Source: Syntrophomonadaceae bacterium
Lineage (GTDB): Bacteria; Bacillota; Dethiobacteria; SKNC01
Reading direction: 5' to 3'
DNA length: 21,584 bases
Assembly: GCA_003555415.1 (NCBI GenBank)
Contig: PWHX01000060.1
Location: 1 to 21,584 of the forward strand
In this document: in pieces, positions 7,499 to 14,368 of the stretch
Layout: each line of letters starts with the position of its first letter
Position numbering within the stretch: the stretch's first letter is position 1
Made by a program: the position numbers and the translations under genes
Notes under the pieces: model-generated
What the model was told of the DNA's origin: nothing
Database searches by the model: none
The model's input: only the letters and a program-made list of their open reading frames with translations

Positions 7499-8196
7499 TT
7501 CTCTACAGCCTCCTGCTGCCACTTATACAGGCCGAAATTAATAATAAAAGATAAGGCCATTAATATAATCCCCAGGGCTATAGCCATCTCAAAATTCTCC
7601 CGCCTGGTTTCCAAAACTATGGCTGTGGTAAGAACCCTGGTGTACCCGCTAATATTACCTCCCACCATAATAACAGCTCCCACTTCAGCGATAGCCCTTC
7701 CGAAACCGGTAACAATGGCTGTTATAATCTGGGGTCGAGATTCTTTTAAAATTATCCAGGCCGCCTGTCTCTCCGTAGCCCCTAAGGAGATAATCTGACT
7801 GTGAAGAGCCTCTTCTTTACTTCTGACCCCTACTACTGTCAAGCCCACTATAATGGGTAAAACCAGAATAGTCTGGGCGATGATCATGGCTGTAGGGGTG
7901 AGAAGAATTTGCATAAAACCTAAAGGTCCGGCTCGGGAAAGAAGTAGATAAACAACCAGCCCAGCCAAAACAGGGGGCAGGCCCATAAAAGTATAGATTA
8001 ATTTCATTAAAAAGTGAAATCCGGGTACAGGTCTTAAGCCCAGGTATGTTCCCACAGGAATCCCTATTAAGGAACTCAGTAGAACTGCTGTGCCAGACAC
8101 AAAAAGAGATAAAAAAAGCACCCAGTACACCTCGGGGTTAAAAGTAACTATAATTTTCAAGGCTTCCAGGAGACCGTTAATAATAGATTCCAACAA
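7495..8196 (-). CDS. tupB: Tungstate ABC transporter, permease
   Basis: A 233-residue inner membrane protein with about five hydrophobic segments. The cytoplasmic EAA loop that docks the ATPase is visible as SLGATERQAAWIILKESRP (about residues 138-156). It belongs to the sulfate/molybdate/tungstate-type permeases. The start appears to be TTG 8196 with only a weak GGGG upstream; it lies 24 nt after the tupA stop, and translational coupling to tupA would explain the poor start signal. Its stop overlaps the tupC start by 4 nt. Specificity for tungstate rather than molybdate is inferred from the adjacent TupA. Confidence 0.92.
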   Translation of the reverse strand: MLESIINGLLEALKIIVTFNPEVYWVLFLSLFVSGTAVLLSSLIGIPVGTYLGLRPVPGFHFLMKLIYTFMGLPPVLAGLVVYLLLSRAGPLGFMQILLTPTAMIIAQTILVLPIIVGLTVVGVRSKEEALHSQIISLGATERQAAWIILKESRPQIITAIVTGFGRAIAEVGAVIMVGGNISGYTRVLTTAIVLETRRENFEMAIALGIILMALSFIINFGLYKWQQEAVEK

Positions 8197-8220
8197 TATC
8201 AGCCCCAGCTGTTAATATAG

Positions 8221-9057
8221 TTAGTCTATAGGAAAAAATAAAGGTTGTCCATATTGTTCAACTCCATAATTCTTAACCAAATCTTTACCTTTTGGAGAGC
8301 TTAAAAAATCAATAAGATTTTCAGCCCCCTCATAATTTGTCCCAGGGAATTTGTCCGGGTTTACCACGATTACGCTGTAAATATTTTTTAGCTCCTCATC
8401 TTTTTCCAGGAGTATTTCTATATCCAGGTTATTTTTTAAAGTTACAAAGGTGGAGCGGTCCGAAAGAGTATAGGCCATTTTTTCGTGGGCCATCCTAAGG
8501 GTTTCCGCCATGCCGCTTCCATTTTCCACATACCATTCTCCTGTGGGGTTAATCCCGGCTTTTTCCCAGATGTCCAGTTCCTTCAGATAGGTTCCTGAAT
8601 TATCTTCCCGGGATATAAAGAAGCTTTGATTTTCCGCTATTTTACCAAAAGCCTCCGCTGCACCCCCCGCATCCCTAACCCTGGCTTCATCTTCAGAAGA
8701 TCCCAGCAGAACAAAATGGTTATACATGATTTCTTTTCTTAAAGCACCATTTCCCTGGTCCATAAACTCTTTTTCTGCCTCAGGAGAATGAACCAGCAGC
8801 ACATCCACATCTCCCCTTTTCCCCATGGCCAGGGCCTGCCCTGTCCCTACTGCAACAACATCAGCATTAATATCGTATTTTTCCATAAAGAAAGGAAGAA
8901 TATAATCAAGCAACCCCGAATCATAAGTGCTTGTTGTAGTAGCAATTATTAGTCTTTCCTGACCAAACCTAAAACAACCTGTAAGATTTATGATAAAACT
9001 CGTAATCAATAATAAAACCAGGAATTTAACGGAAACTTTATTTAAATGCACCTTCAT
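8221..9057 (-). CDS. tupA: Tungstate-binding lipoprotein of an ABC transporter
   Basis: A 278-residue extracytoplasmic solute-binding protein. A lipoprotein signal peptide ends in LTGC with Cys28. The mature part begins with IATTTSTYDSGLLDYILPFF, whose TTTS anion-binding motif near residue 40 is characteristic of TupA. It continues with VVAVGTGQALAMGKRGDVD and SREDNSGTYLKELDIW, also conserved in TupA and differing from ModA. Tungstate would supply cofactors such as those of aldehyde oxidoreductases or formate dehydrogenases; none of those genes is in this window. Start: ATG 9057 closely follows AGGGTG; a GTG in-frame at 9060 and another two codons inside are alternatives, the latter better spaced from the SD. 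First gene of tupABC, inserted between pth and mfd. Confidence 0.95.
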   Translation of the reverse strand: MKVHLNKVSVKFLVLLLITSFIINLTGCFRFGQERLIIATTTSTYDSGLLDYILPFFMEKYDINADVVAVGTGQALAMGKRGDVDVLLVHSPEAEKEFMDQGNGALRKEIMYNHFVLLGSSEDEARVRDAGGAAEAFGKIAENQSFFISREDNSGTYLKELDIWEKAGINPTGEWYVENGSGMAETLRMAHEKMAYTLSDRSTFVTLKNNLDIEILLEKDEELKNIYSVIVVNPDKFPGTNYEGAENLIDFLSSPKGKDLVKNYGVEQYGQPLFFPID

Positions 9058-9099
9058 CACCCTGTATTCTAATTTAAAATAATATTTTGTTGACTAAAA

Positions 9100-9123
9100 T
9101 AACATTTTTTGCCCGTTATAGCA
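9100..9123 (-). promoter_or_regulatory. Candidate tup promoter with overlapping operator-like repeat
   Basis: TGC-TATAAC (9123-9115) resembles an extended -10 box; no good -35 box is seen. A 5-bp inverted repeat ATAAC-N11-GTTAT (9119-9099 approximately) overlaps it, a suitable position for a metal-oxyanion repressor. No regulator gene is in the window, so this remains tentative. Confidence 0.3.
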
Positions 9124-9240
9124 AATTCTCAATCATCTAGCGTTGTATCTATAAGCAACCTAAGCAACAAAATAAAAAACTTTTTTCACTTTTAATACAA
9201 TGCTACGCGAGTATGCGAGCGAGATATTGTTTCCCACTCA

Positions 9241-9795
9241 CTAATTAAAATTATTCATAGCTTCCTCTATTCCCTCTAAAATGTATACCTCTACTGCAGA
9301 AACTGCTTTTTTGATAGCATCTTTAACCACAGGCTCTTCTTCGGCAGTAAACCTGTTCAGCACATAATCCCTTACCTCTTGTTCCTGAGGTCTGCCAATG
9401 CCAAATTTAAGCCGGTTAAACTCTTCCGTTCCCAGCTTTTCCATGATAGACGTTATACCCTTGTGTCCACCACTTCCTCCTTTTGGCCTGAGCCTTAAAG
9501 CACCAGGCTCCAGATCAAGGTCATCATGGATAACCAAAAGGGATTCTGATGGAATTTCTAAGTTAAGAACCAGCTGTTTAACCGCCTGTCCACTCAAATT
9601 CATGTAGGTAAGAGGCTTGGCCAACACAATCTGTTCCCCGGCTATAACGCCCTTTATAATGAAAGAGCTATATCTAAAGTATTTAAATTTTAAACCATGC
9701 TTGTATGCCAGGGAATCTAATATCATAAAACCAATATTATGCCTGGCAAGCATATGTTTTTTTCCCGGATTTCCTAAACCAACCACTAACTTCAT
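9241..9795 (-). CDS. pth: Peptidyl-tRNA hydrolase
   Basis: A 184-residue Pth that releases tRNA from prematurely terminated peptidyl-tRNAs. It begins MKLVVGLGNPGKKH and has the catalytic His19 (ARHNIGF), Asn9, Asn66 (TYMNLSG) and Asp91 (HDDLDL). The usual GGHNG motif reads GGHKG, so the asparagine equivalent to E. coli Asn114 is Lys112; the same position is known to vary in some bacteria. Start: ATG 9795 with AAGGGG about 8 nt upstream. It lies 42 nt downstream of ctc, the order seen in Bacillus, but a terminator hairpin fills that gap, so pth probably depends on read-through. Confidence 0.97.
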   Translation of the reverse strand: MKLVVGLGNPGKKHMLARHNIGFMILDSLAYKHGLKFKYFRYSSFIIKGVIAGEQIVLAKPLTYMNLSGQAVKQLVLNLEIPSESLLVIHDDLDLEPGALRLRPKGGSGGHKGITSIMEKLGTEEFNRLKFGIGRPQEQEVRDYVLNRFTAEEEPVVKDAIKKAVSAVEVYILEGIEEAMNNFN

Positions 9796-9813
9796 GGAAA
9801 CTACCCCTTTAAT

Positions 9814-9845
9814 CCGTAAAGAAAGCGTAACCTCAAGTTACGCTT
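9814..9845 (-). terminator. Terminator or attenuator between ctc and pth
   Basis: A perfect 9-bp stem AAGCGTAAC (9845-9837) / GTTACGCTT (9831-9823), loop TTGAG, followed by TTTCTTT on the minus strand. The ctc stop codon TAA lies within the left arm. The T tract is interrupted, so partial termination is likely. Confidence 0.7.
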
Positions 9846-10515
9846 CTTCATCCTCTCCTTTAGGCTCTTCACCCTCTTCTCCTTCAGCCGGCTCTTCTCC
9901 TTCTTCCAGTTCTTCTTCATCAATATCTTCGTCTACCGGCTCTTCAAACTTGGTAGGCATAACCACAGTAACAATTGTTTCCTCAGGATCATCCATTAAT
10001 TCTACCCCTTCAGGAACTACAAGGTCTCCTATATTAAGACTATCCCCTATATTAAGTTCTGATATATCAACTTCTAATTGTTCAGGAATGGCTGTTGGTA
10101 ACGACTCTATCAGCACCTCCCTTAGCTGTATAGAGGCAACTCCTCCCTCTTGAACCCCCTGGGGCTCACCGTCAAAGGATATAGGAACGTTAACTTGAAC
10201 TTTATTCAATAGAGATATCCCAATAAAATCAACATGTAAGTAAAATTCTTTAATAGGGTGTTTTTGTATTTCCCTCACCATAACTGTTTCTTTGCGATCA
10301 TCACCGTTGTCTTTAATAATTAAATCAATAAGAACGTTGGAACCTGCAGAGGTACTGAGTGCCTGAAGTAACTCTTTCCAGTTCACTGCTAAAAGAGTAT
10401 TGTCCACTTCTCTACCGTAAACAACTGCTGGAATTTGACCTCTTTTTCGTAACTCTTTTCTTCTTCCTTTAGTAGATTTTTCCCGCTTAACTGCTGTGAG
10501 TTGAAGCCTTTCCAT
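9838..10515 (-). CDS. rplY: 50S ribosomal protein bL25, general stress (CTC) form
   Basis: A 225-residue L25 of the long CTC/TL5 type, which binds 5S rRNA in the large subunit. The N-terminal domain (about 1-92; RKELRKRGQIPAVVYGREVD near 19-38) is the RNA-binding part, followed by the TL5 beta domain (about 100-190). The last 35 residues are almost entirely Glu, Asp, Gly and Pro, a low-complexity acidic tail common in clostridial homologues. Start: ATG 10515 with AAAGGAG 8 nt upstream. It lies in the glmU-prs-ctc-pth order typical of Firmicutes but has its own strong vegetative promoter and terminator, so it can be expressed as a single gene. Confidence 0.96.
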   Translation of the reverse strand: MERLQLTAVKREKSTKGRRKELRKRGQIPAVVYGREVDNTLLAVNWKELLQALSTSAGSNVLIDLIIKDNGDDRKETVMVREIQKHPIKEFYLHVDFIGISLLNKVQVNVPISFDGEPQGVQEGGVASIQLREVLIESLPTAIPEQLEVDISELNIGDSLNIGDLVVPEGVELMDDPEETIVTVVMPTKFEEPVDEDIDEEELEEGEEPAEGEEGEEPKGEDEEA

Positions 10516-10570
10516 ATTAATTCTCCTTTCTTCCTGCCAAATGACTGTTTATCAGTTTATCATAATTAGT

Positions 10571-10599
10571 ATTATAACCACTAACTTTAGCATAGTCAA
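10571..10599 (-). promoter_or_regulatory. SigA-type promoter of ctc/rplY
   Basis: TTGACT (10599-10594) and TATAAT (10576-10571) with exactly 17 bp between, located in the 97-bp gap after prs. In B. subtilis ctc is known for SigB control; the boxes here are vegetative. Confidence 0.85.
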
Positions 10600-10612
10600 A
10601 TAACTTCATTTT

Positions 10613-11557
10613 TTAATCGAAAAGTTTGCTCACTGAAAGTTCTTCATGAATACGTATGATAGCATCTCCCATAAGGGGTGCTACTGATAAAACCTTGATT
10701 TTTGGTATTTTCTTATTCTCCGTTAAAGGAATAGTGTTGGTAACTACAACTTCCTTAATGGGTGATTTCTCCAGTCTTTCCAAAGCCGAACCCGATAAAA
10801 CTGCATGGGTACAGCAGGCATAAACCTCTTTTGCTCCCCGCTCCAGCAGAGCCTCAGCACCAAGGATTATTGTTCCTGCCGTATCAATAATATCATCGAT
10901 CACTATAACTGTTCTATCCTTAACCTTACCAATAATATTCATGACTTCTGCTACGTTGGGTTCCGGCCTTCGCTTGTCTATAATGGCTATGGGACAGTTA
11001 AGATAGTCCGCCAGGTTCCGAGCCCTGGTTACTCCTCCCAAATCGGGAGATACCACAGTAGGTGATTCCACTTTCTTCTGGTTAAAGTATTTAGCTATTA
11101 TAGGGACACCCGGAAGGTGATCTACAGGTATATTAAAAAACCCCTGAATCTGACCTGCATGTAAATCCATGGCAATAACCCTCTGCGCTCCTGCTGTAGT
11201 AATTAAATCAGCCAATAACTTGGCCGTAATAGGGTCTCGAGCCCTGGTCTTGCGATCCTGTCTGGCATAACCATAATAAGGTATAACAGCATTAATACTC
11301 TTGGCCGAAGCCCTTTTAATGGCATCAATCATAATCAGCAGTTCCATAATATTTTCACTCGCAGGAGGGCATAAAGGCTGTACTACAAAAACATCTGCCC
11401 CACGAACACTTTCACCAATATATGTGGCAATTTCCCCGTCACAAAACTTTTGAATTTCCCCTTTACCCAAAGGAATGCCAACATGCTGGGCAATTTCTTC
11501 CGCCAAAACAATATTAGCTGTTCCAGTAAATATTTTCAATTTCTTATCGGGATACAC
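10613..11557 (-). CDS. prs: Ribose-phosphate pyrophosphokinase (PRPP synthetase)
   Basis: A 314-residue class I enzyme forming 5-phosphoribosyl 1-pyrophosphate from ribose 5-phosphate and ATP, the precursor for nucleotides, NAD, histidine and tryptophan. Motifs: ENIMELLIMIDAIKRASA (about 68-85), IPYYGYARQDRK (ATP loop), MDLHAGQIQGFF (metal site), SPDLGGVTRAR, and the PRPP loop VIVIDDIIDTAGTI. Start: GTG 11557, the only in-frame start consistent with the family N-terminus (KLKIFTG); an SD-like GGGGG is 11 nt upstream. It lies 75 nt after glmU. Its product is used by the nicotinate phosphoribosyltransferase encoded at 19076-20119. Confidence 0.97.
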   Translation of the reverse strand: MYPDKKLKIFTGTANIVLAEEIAQHVGIPLGKGEIQKFCDGEIATYIGESVRGADVFVVQPLCPPASENIMELLIMIDAIKRASAKSINAVIPYYGYARQDRKTRARDPITAKLLADLITTAGAQRVIAMDLHAGQIQGFFNIPVDHLPGVPIIAKYFNQKKVESPTVVSPDLGGVTRARNLADYLNCPIAIIDKRRPEPNVAEVMNIIGKVKDRTVIVIDDIIDTAGTIILGAEALLERGAKEVYACCTHAVLSGSALERLEKSPIKEVVVTNTIPLTENKKIPKIKVLSVAPLMGDAIIRIHEELSVSKLFD

Positions 11558-11632
11558 TTTTGTAAAAACCCCCTGCCCTGTGTTTTTTCTTGCCTTCTTT
11601 ATTTTCTCTTTATAATAAAGATTTTCCTGCCG

Positions 11633-13015
11633 CTATTTTGGGTTTTTTGACGATTTTAATAAAGATCGCAATCTTTTAGCAGCCTTTAATTTATTAATCT
11701 GAGTAGGTCTAGCCAGAGCCAGGGCCTCTTCCGGCACATCTTGATCAATGGTTGAGCCTGCTCCAACAATAGCGGCTCTACCTATAGACACGGGAGCAAT
11801 AAGATTACTGTTACAGCCTATAAAAGCTTCGTCTTCTATTACTGTGTGGTGCTTCTTAGCACCGTCATAATTAACAATAATGGTACCTGCACCCAGGTTA
11901 GCCTTTCTGCCAATGGTGGTATCACCGACATAAGATAAATGAGGAACTTTACTTTTCTCACCTATTTCAGATTTCTTAATTTCCACAAAATTACCGATTT
12001 TTACTTCCCGGTCAATTTGAGATTCCGGTCTTATATGAGCAAAAGGTCCTATATTGGCCCTGTCACCAACAGAGCTGTCTATAATCACTGAATTCTGAAA
12101 AGACACCTCGTTTCCCAGTGAAGCATTAATTAATCTGCTCTGGGGTCCTATAACGCAGTCCTCACCAATGACCGAGTCGCCTTCTATGATTGTTTGAGGA
12201 TAGATAACAGTATCTTTCCCAACCTTTACACTGTCGTCAATATAGGTAGTGGAGGGGTCAATTAATGTTACGCCTTCTTCCATGAGCCTCCCGTTAATTT
12301 TTTTGCGCATAATTTCTTCGGCTTTGGCCAGCTGAGCCCTGTTATTTATTCCCCGGGCCAGGTTAAAATCTTCTATTTTATAACCCAAAACATTTTGCCC
12401 CTGGCCAGCTAATATTTCTACTATATCTGTTAAGTAGTATTCTCCCTTAGTATTTTTACTGGCTATAGCCTCTATTTCCTTTTTAAGCCAGTAGGCCTCC
12501 ACACAGTAAGTTCCCGTGTTAATTTCCTTTACTTCTTTTTCATGGGCAGAGGCATCTCTATCCTCTATAATTCTAGTAACCTTTCCTTTTTTATCTCGAA
12601 TTATGCGACCGTACCCCGATGGGTCATCTAATTCAGCCGTTAAAACTGTAACCGCTGAACCTTCTTCCTGATGGTAATCAAGTAGGCTTTTAAATATATC
12701 CTTATTTAGTAAAGGCGTATCACCACAAGCTATTATCACCTGGCCTTTTTCCGGTATGTTCTCTAAAGCCTGAGCTACAGCATGACCGGTACCCAGCTGC
12801 TGCTCTTGTATTGCATAAGAAACCTGATCACCAATTTCTGCTTTTACCTCTTCCGCTTTATGTCCAACTACTACAACCGTTAAACTGACCAATGCATTTA
12901 AACCCTCCAGTAAATGAGCAAGCATAGTTTTACCACAGAGTTTATGCAAAACTTTAGGAATTTTAGATTTCATGCGGGTACCTTCCCCTGCAGCCAGCAC
13001 AACAGCAGTTATCAT
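11633..13015 (-). CDS. glmU: Bifunctional UDP-N-acetylglucosamine pyrophosphorylase / glucosamine-1-phosphate N-acetyltransferase
   Basis: A 460-residue two-domain enzyme making UDP-GlcNAc for peptidoglycan. The N-terminal uridyltransferase shows AVVLAAGEGTRMKSKIPKVL and, further on, CGDTPLL and NTGTYC. From about residue 240 the chain becomes a left-handed beta helix of hexapeptide repeats (for example VIGEDCVIGPQSRL), ending with the acetyltransferase site VPHLSYVGDTTIG, GAGTIIVNYDG. I chose ATG 13015 because AGGAGG lies 8 nt upstream and the family starts just before AVVLAAG; an in-frame ATG at 13039 with GGGAG is also possible and adds eight residues. A strong terminator lies only about 35 nt upstream, after spoVG. 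Confidence 0.97.
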   Translation of the reverse strand: MITAVVLAAGEGTRMKSKIPKVLHKLCGKTMLAHLLEGLNALVSLTVVVVGHKAEEVKAEIGDQVSYAIQEQQLGTGHAVAQALENIPEKGQVIIACGDTPLLNKDIFKSLLDYHQEEGSAVTVLTAELDDPSGYGRIIRDKKGKVTRIIEDRDASAHEKEVKEINTGTYCVEAYWLKKEIEAIASKNTKGEYYLTDIVEILAGQGQNVLGYKIEDFNLARGINNRAQLAKAEEIMRKKINGRLMEEGVTLIDPSTTYIDDSVKVGKDTVIYPQTIIEGDSVIGEDCVIGPQSRLINASLGNEVSFQNSVIIDSSVGDRANIGPFAHIRPESQIDREVKIGNFVEIKKSEIGEKSKVPHLSYVGDTTIGRKANLGAGTIIVNYDGAKKHHTVIEDEAFIGCNSNLIAPVSIGRAAIVGAGSTIDQDVPEEALALARPTQINKLKAAKRLRSLLKSSKNPK

Positions 13016-13050
13016 AGTAAATACCTCCTGAGTTGTCATATTTTTCTCCC

Positions 13051-13074
13051 AAAAAAAAAGGAGCTCACAGCTCC
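13051..13074 (-). terminator. Terminator between spoVG and glmU
   Basis: GGAGCT-GTG-AGCTCC (13074-13060) followed by nine Ts (13059-13051). It lies 5 nt after the spoVG stop and 35 nt before the glmU start. Confidence 0.88.
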
Positions 13075-13079
13075 ATTTT

Positions 13080-13370
13080 TCAAGGTTGAATCATTTCGTC
13101 GGCTACTCCCTGCTTATCCATTTCAAGATCATATGCGCCTAAAACTGCCGACTGAACTACCTCCCTTGTTTGTGATGTAATGGGGTGCGCTATATCTTTA
13201 AACTCTCCATCAGGAGTCCTCTTGCTGGGCATAGCAACAAACAAGCCGTTGTTACCCTCTATAACCCTTACGTCGTGGACTACAAATTCATCGTTTAAGG
13301 TAATTGAAACAATAGCTTTCATTTTACCCTCACGATTAATTTTTCTAATCCGTACATCTGTAACTTCCAT
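13080..13370 (-). CDS. spoVG: Septation/sporulation regulator SpoVG
   Basis: A 96-residue nucleic-acid-binding protein of the SpoVG family, which in B. subtilis affects asymmetric septation and in other Firmicutes acts as a DNA- or RNA-binding regulator. The match to B. subtilis SpoVG is very close: MEVTDVRIRK, ITLNDEFVVHDVRVIEGNNG, LFVAMPSKRTPDGEFKDIAH. The C-terminus differs and is shorter. I chose ATG 13370 because the family starts MEVTDVR and GGTGGTG lies about 6 nt upstream; an upstream in-frame ATG at 13388 would add six unconserved residues. Preceded by a SigH-like promoter and closed by its own terminator, as in Bacillus. Confidence 0.97.
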   Translation of the reverse strand: MEVTDVRIRKINREGKMKAIVSITLNDEFVVHDVRVIEGNNGLFVAMPSKRTPDGEFKDIAHPITSQTREVVQSAVLGAYDLEMDKQGVADEMIQP

Positions 13371-13438
13371 TACTTCACCACCCTTCAACCTTTATTTCTT
13401 TGTCTTTCTTATAAAGATAATTATTATTAACATTAGCT

Positions 13439-13468
13439 CTTTTCTACATTTATCTAAATAATTCCTGC
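13439..13468 (-). promoter_or_regulatory. Candidate SigH promoter of spoVG
   Basis: GCAGGAATT (13468-13460) fits the SigH -35 consensus RnAGGAwWW fully. After 12 bp, GTAGAAAAG (13447-13439) fits RnnGAAT except for A in place of the final T. In B. subtilis spoVG is a classic SigH target. The start would lie about 60 nt upstream of the gene. Confidence 0.55.
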
Positions 13469-13491
13469 AATCCATAGCAATATGTAGAAAA
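13440..13491. repeat. Widely spaced 10-bp inverted repeat over the spoVG promoter
   Basis: TTTTCTACAT (13491-13482, minus strand) and ATGTAGAAAA (13449-13440) are perfect inverted repeats with 32 bp between. Their centres are 42 bp apart, about four helical turns. The promoter-proximal copy covers the candidate SigH -10 box. Confidence 0.6.
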
Positions 13492-13594
13492 TTTTTCACA
13501 TTTTAACCTGTAAAGCAATTTTAGGAAAATCTGTGCCCGGTTTTATATCCTGTGATATTACCGCCACTTAACACTACAACCACTTTTTGATTTT

Positions 13595-14356
13595 TTAACT
13601 GAATTTTCCCTCGTTTAATATTTTTTTGACCAGTTCCAGATCTGTTTCCTTGTCCACATCAGTGCCTATTTCAGGATAAGAACACCTTACTGCCCTGGCT
13701 TTTATTTTCAATATTTGAGAAACCCTTTTTTCAGCTTCCCTGACACCTAGTTTTTTTAACATAAACTTTAATATGAATACAGGTCCCAATTTTAGAGCCA
13801 GCATATGAGGTTTTTTTCTAAGAGCAATAAACTCTGAGGCCTCTTGCGCTGCAGTTTCTAACACCAAGGGGTCTATAATAAAAATGTTACCCCCTGTATA
13901 GGAGCCTTCATCCAGATGGACAAAAGTTCTTATTACTCCCGGATATTTGTCTTCACAGTATTCCTTTTTTATTATAGGATAGTAAAAATCCGCCTTCTCC
14001 GCATGGCTTTTTGAAATGAAATCCTCCAAAGCCTCCCTGGTAATCATAGGAATATCGGAAGTAAGAATTAAGGTGGGATCTTCTCCGGATAAGTGTCTAA
14101 ACCCTTCTTTCACATTATCTACTATATCCCCCTTTTCCGGCACCAGGACAAAAGAGTTAAGCTTCTCTATTTTCCCCAGATCCTCCATGGGACCGACTAC
14201 TACAATATCCTTTATCTGGTCAAGGGATTTTAGAACTTCCAATATGTATTGAATCATGGGCTTTCCATTTATAGGAATAAAAGCCTTGTTTTTTACCCCA
14301 AAAGCATCCGTTATAGTCGACGAGTTTTGTGCTCCTGCCAAAACTACTGCATTCAT
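13595..14356 (-). CDS. MobA-like NTP transferase family protein, function unknown
   Basis: A 253-residue protein of the nucleotidyltransferase superfamily with a Rossmann-type N-terminus MNAVVLAGAQ, then NKAFIPINGKPMIQYILEVL, the acidic LILTSDIPMI (expected metal site near residue 98) and GGNIFIIDP. The C-terminal part ends GTDVDKETDLELVKKIL, the typical closing motif of MobA/GlmU-like transferases. The glycine loop is LAGAQNS rather than the standard LAAGxGTRM, so sugar-nucleotide or molybdopterin substrates cannot be assumed. It starts 12 nt after ispE with GGAGG 8 nt upstream, so it is cotranscribed with ispE. Homologues are found beside ispE or spoVG in other Clostridia (from memory). The molecular substrate is not known to me. 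Confidence 0.88.
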   Translation of the reverse strand: MNAVVLAGAQNSSTITDAFGVKNKAFIPINGKPMIQYILEVLKSLDQIKDIVVVGPMEDLGKIEKLNSFVLVPEKGDIVDNVKEGFRHLSGEDPTLILTSDIPMITREALEDFISKSHAEKADFYYPIIKKEYCEDKYPGVIRTFVHLDEGSYTGGNIFIIDPLVLETAAQEASEFIALRKKPHMLALKLGPVFILKFMLKKLGVREAEKRVSQILKIKARAVRCSYPEIGTDVDKETDLELVKKILNEGKFS

Positions 14357-14368
14357 ATTATTTCCTCC

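Noticed and set aside
9152..9168. Tandem TAAGCAAC with a 9-bp period
   Set aside because: Only two copies and no dyad symmetry; it may be chance in AT-rich intergenic DNA, so I did not call a regulatory site.
9203..9233. GC-rich GCGAG repeats and an ACAAT/ATTGT-bounded hairpin downstream of pth
   Set aside because: The stem is interrupted by a large bulge and no T run follows, so it is not supported as a terminator.
9617..10153. A 178-codon open frame on the plus strand, rich in serine
   Set aside because: It lies antisense to ctc and pth. The serine runs are the complement of the Glu codons in the acidic CTC tail, and there is no SD or recognisable domain.
11607..11621. Palindrome TCTTTAT-T-ATAAAGA between glmU and prs
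   Set aside because: It is short and purely AT-rich with a one-base centre; insufficient to call an operator.
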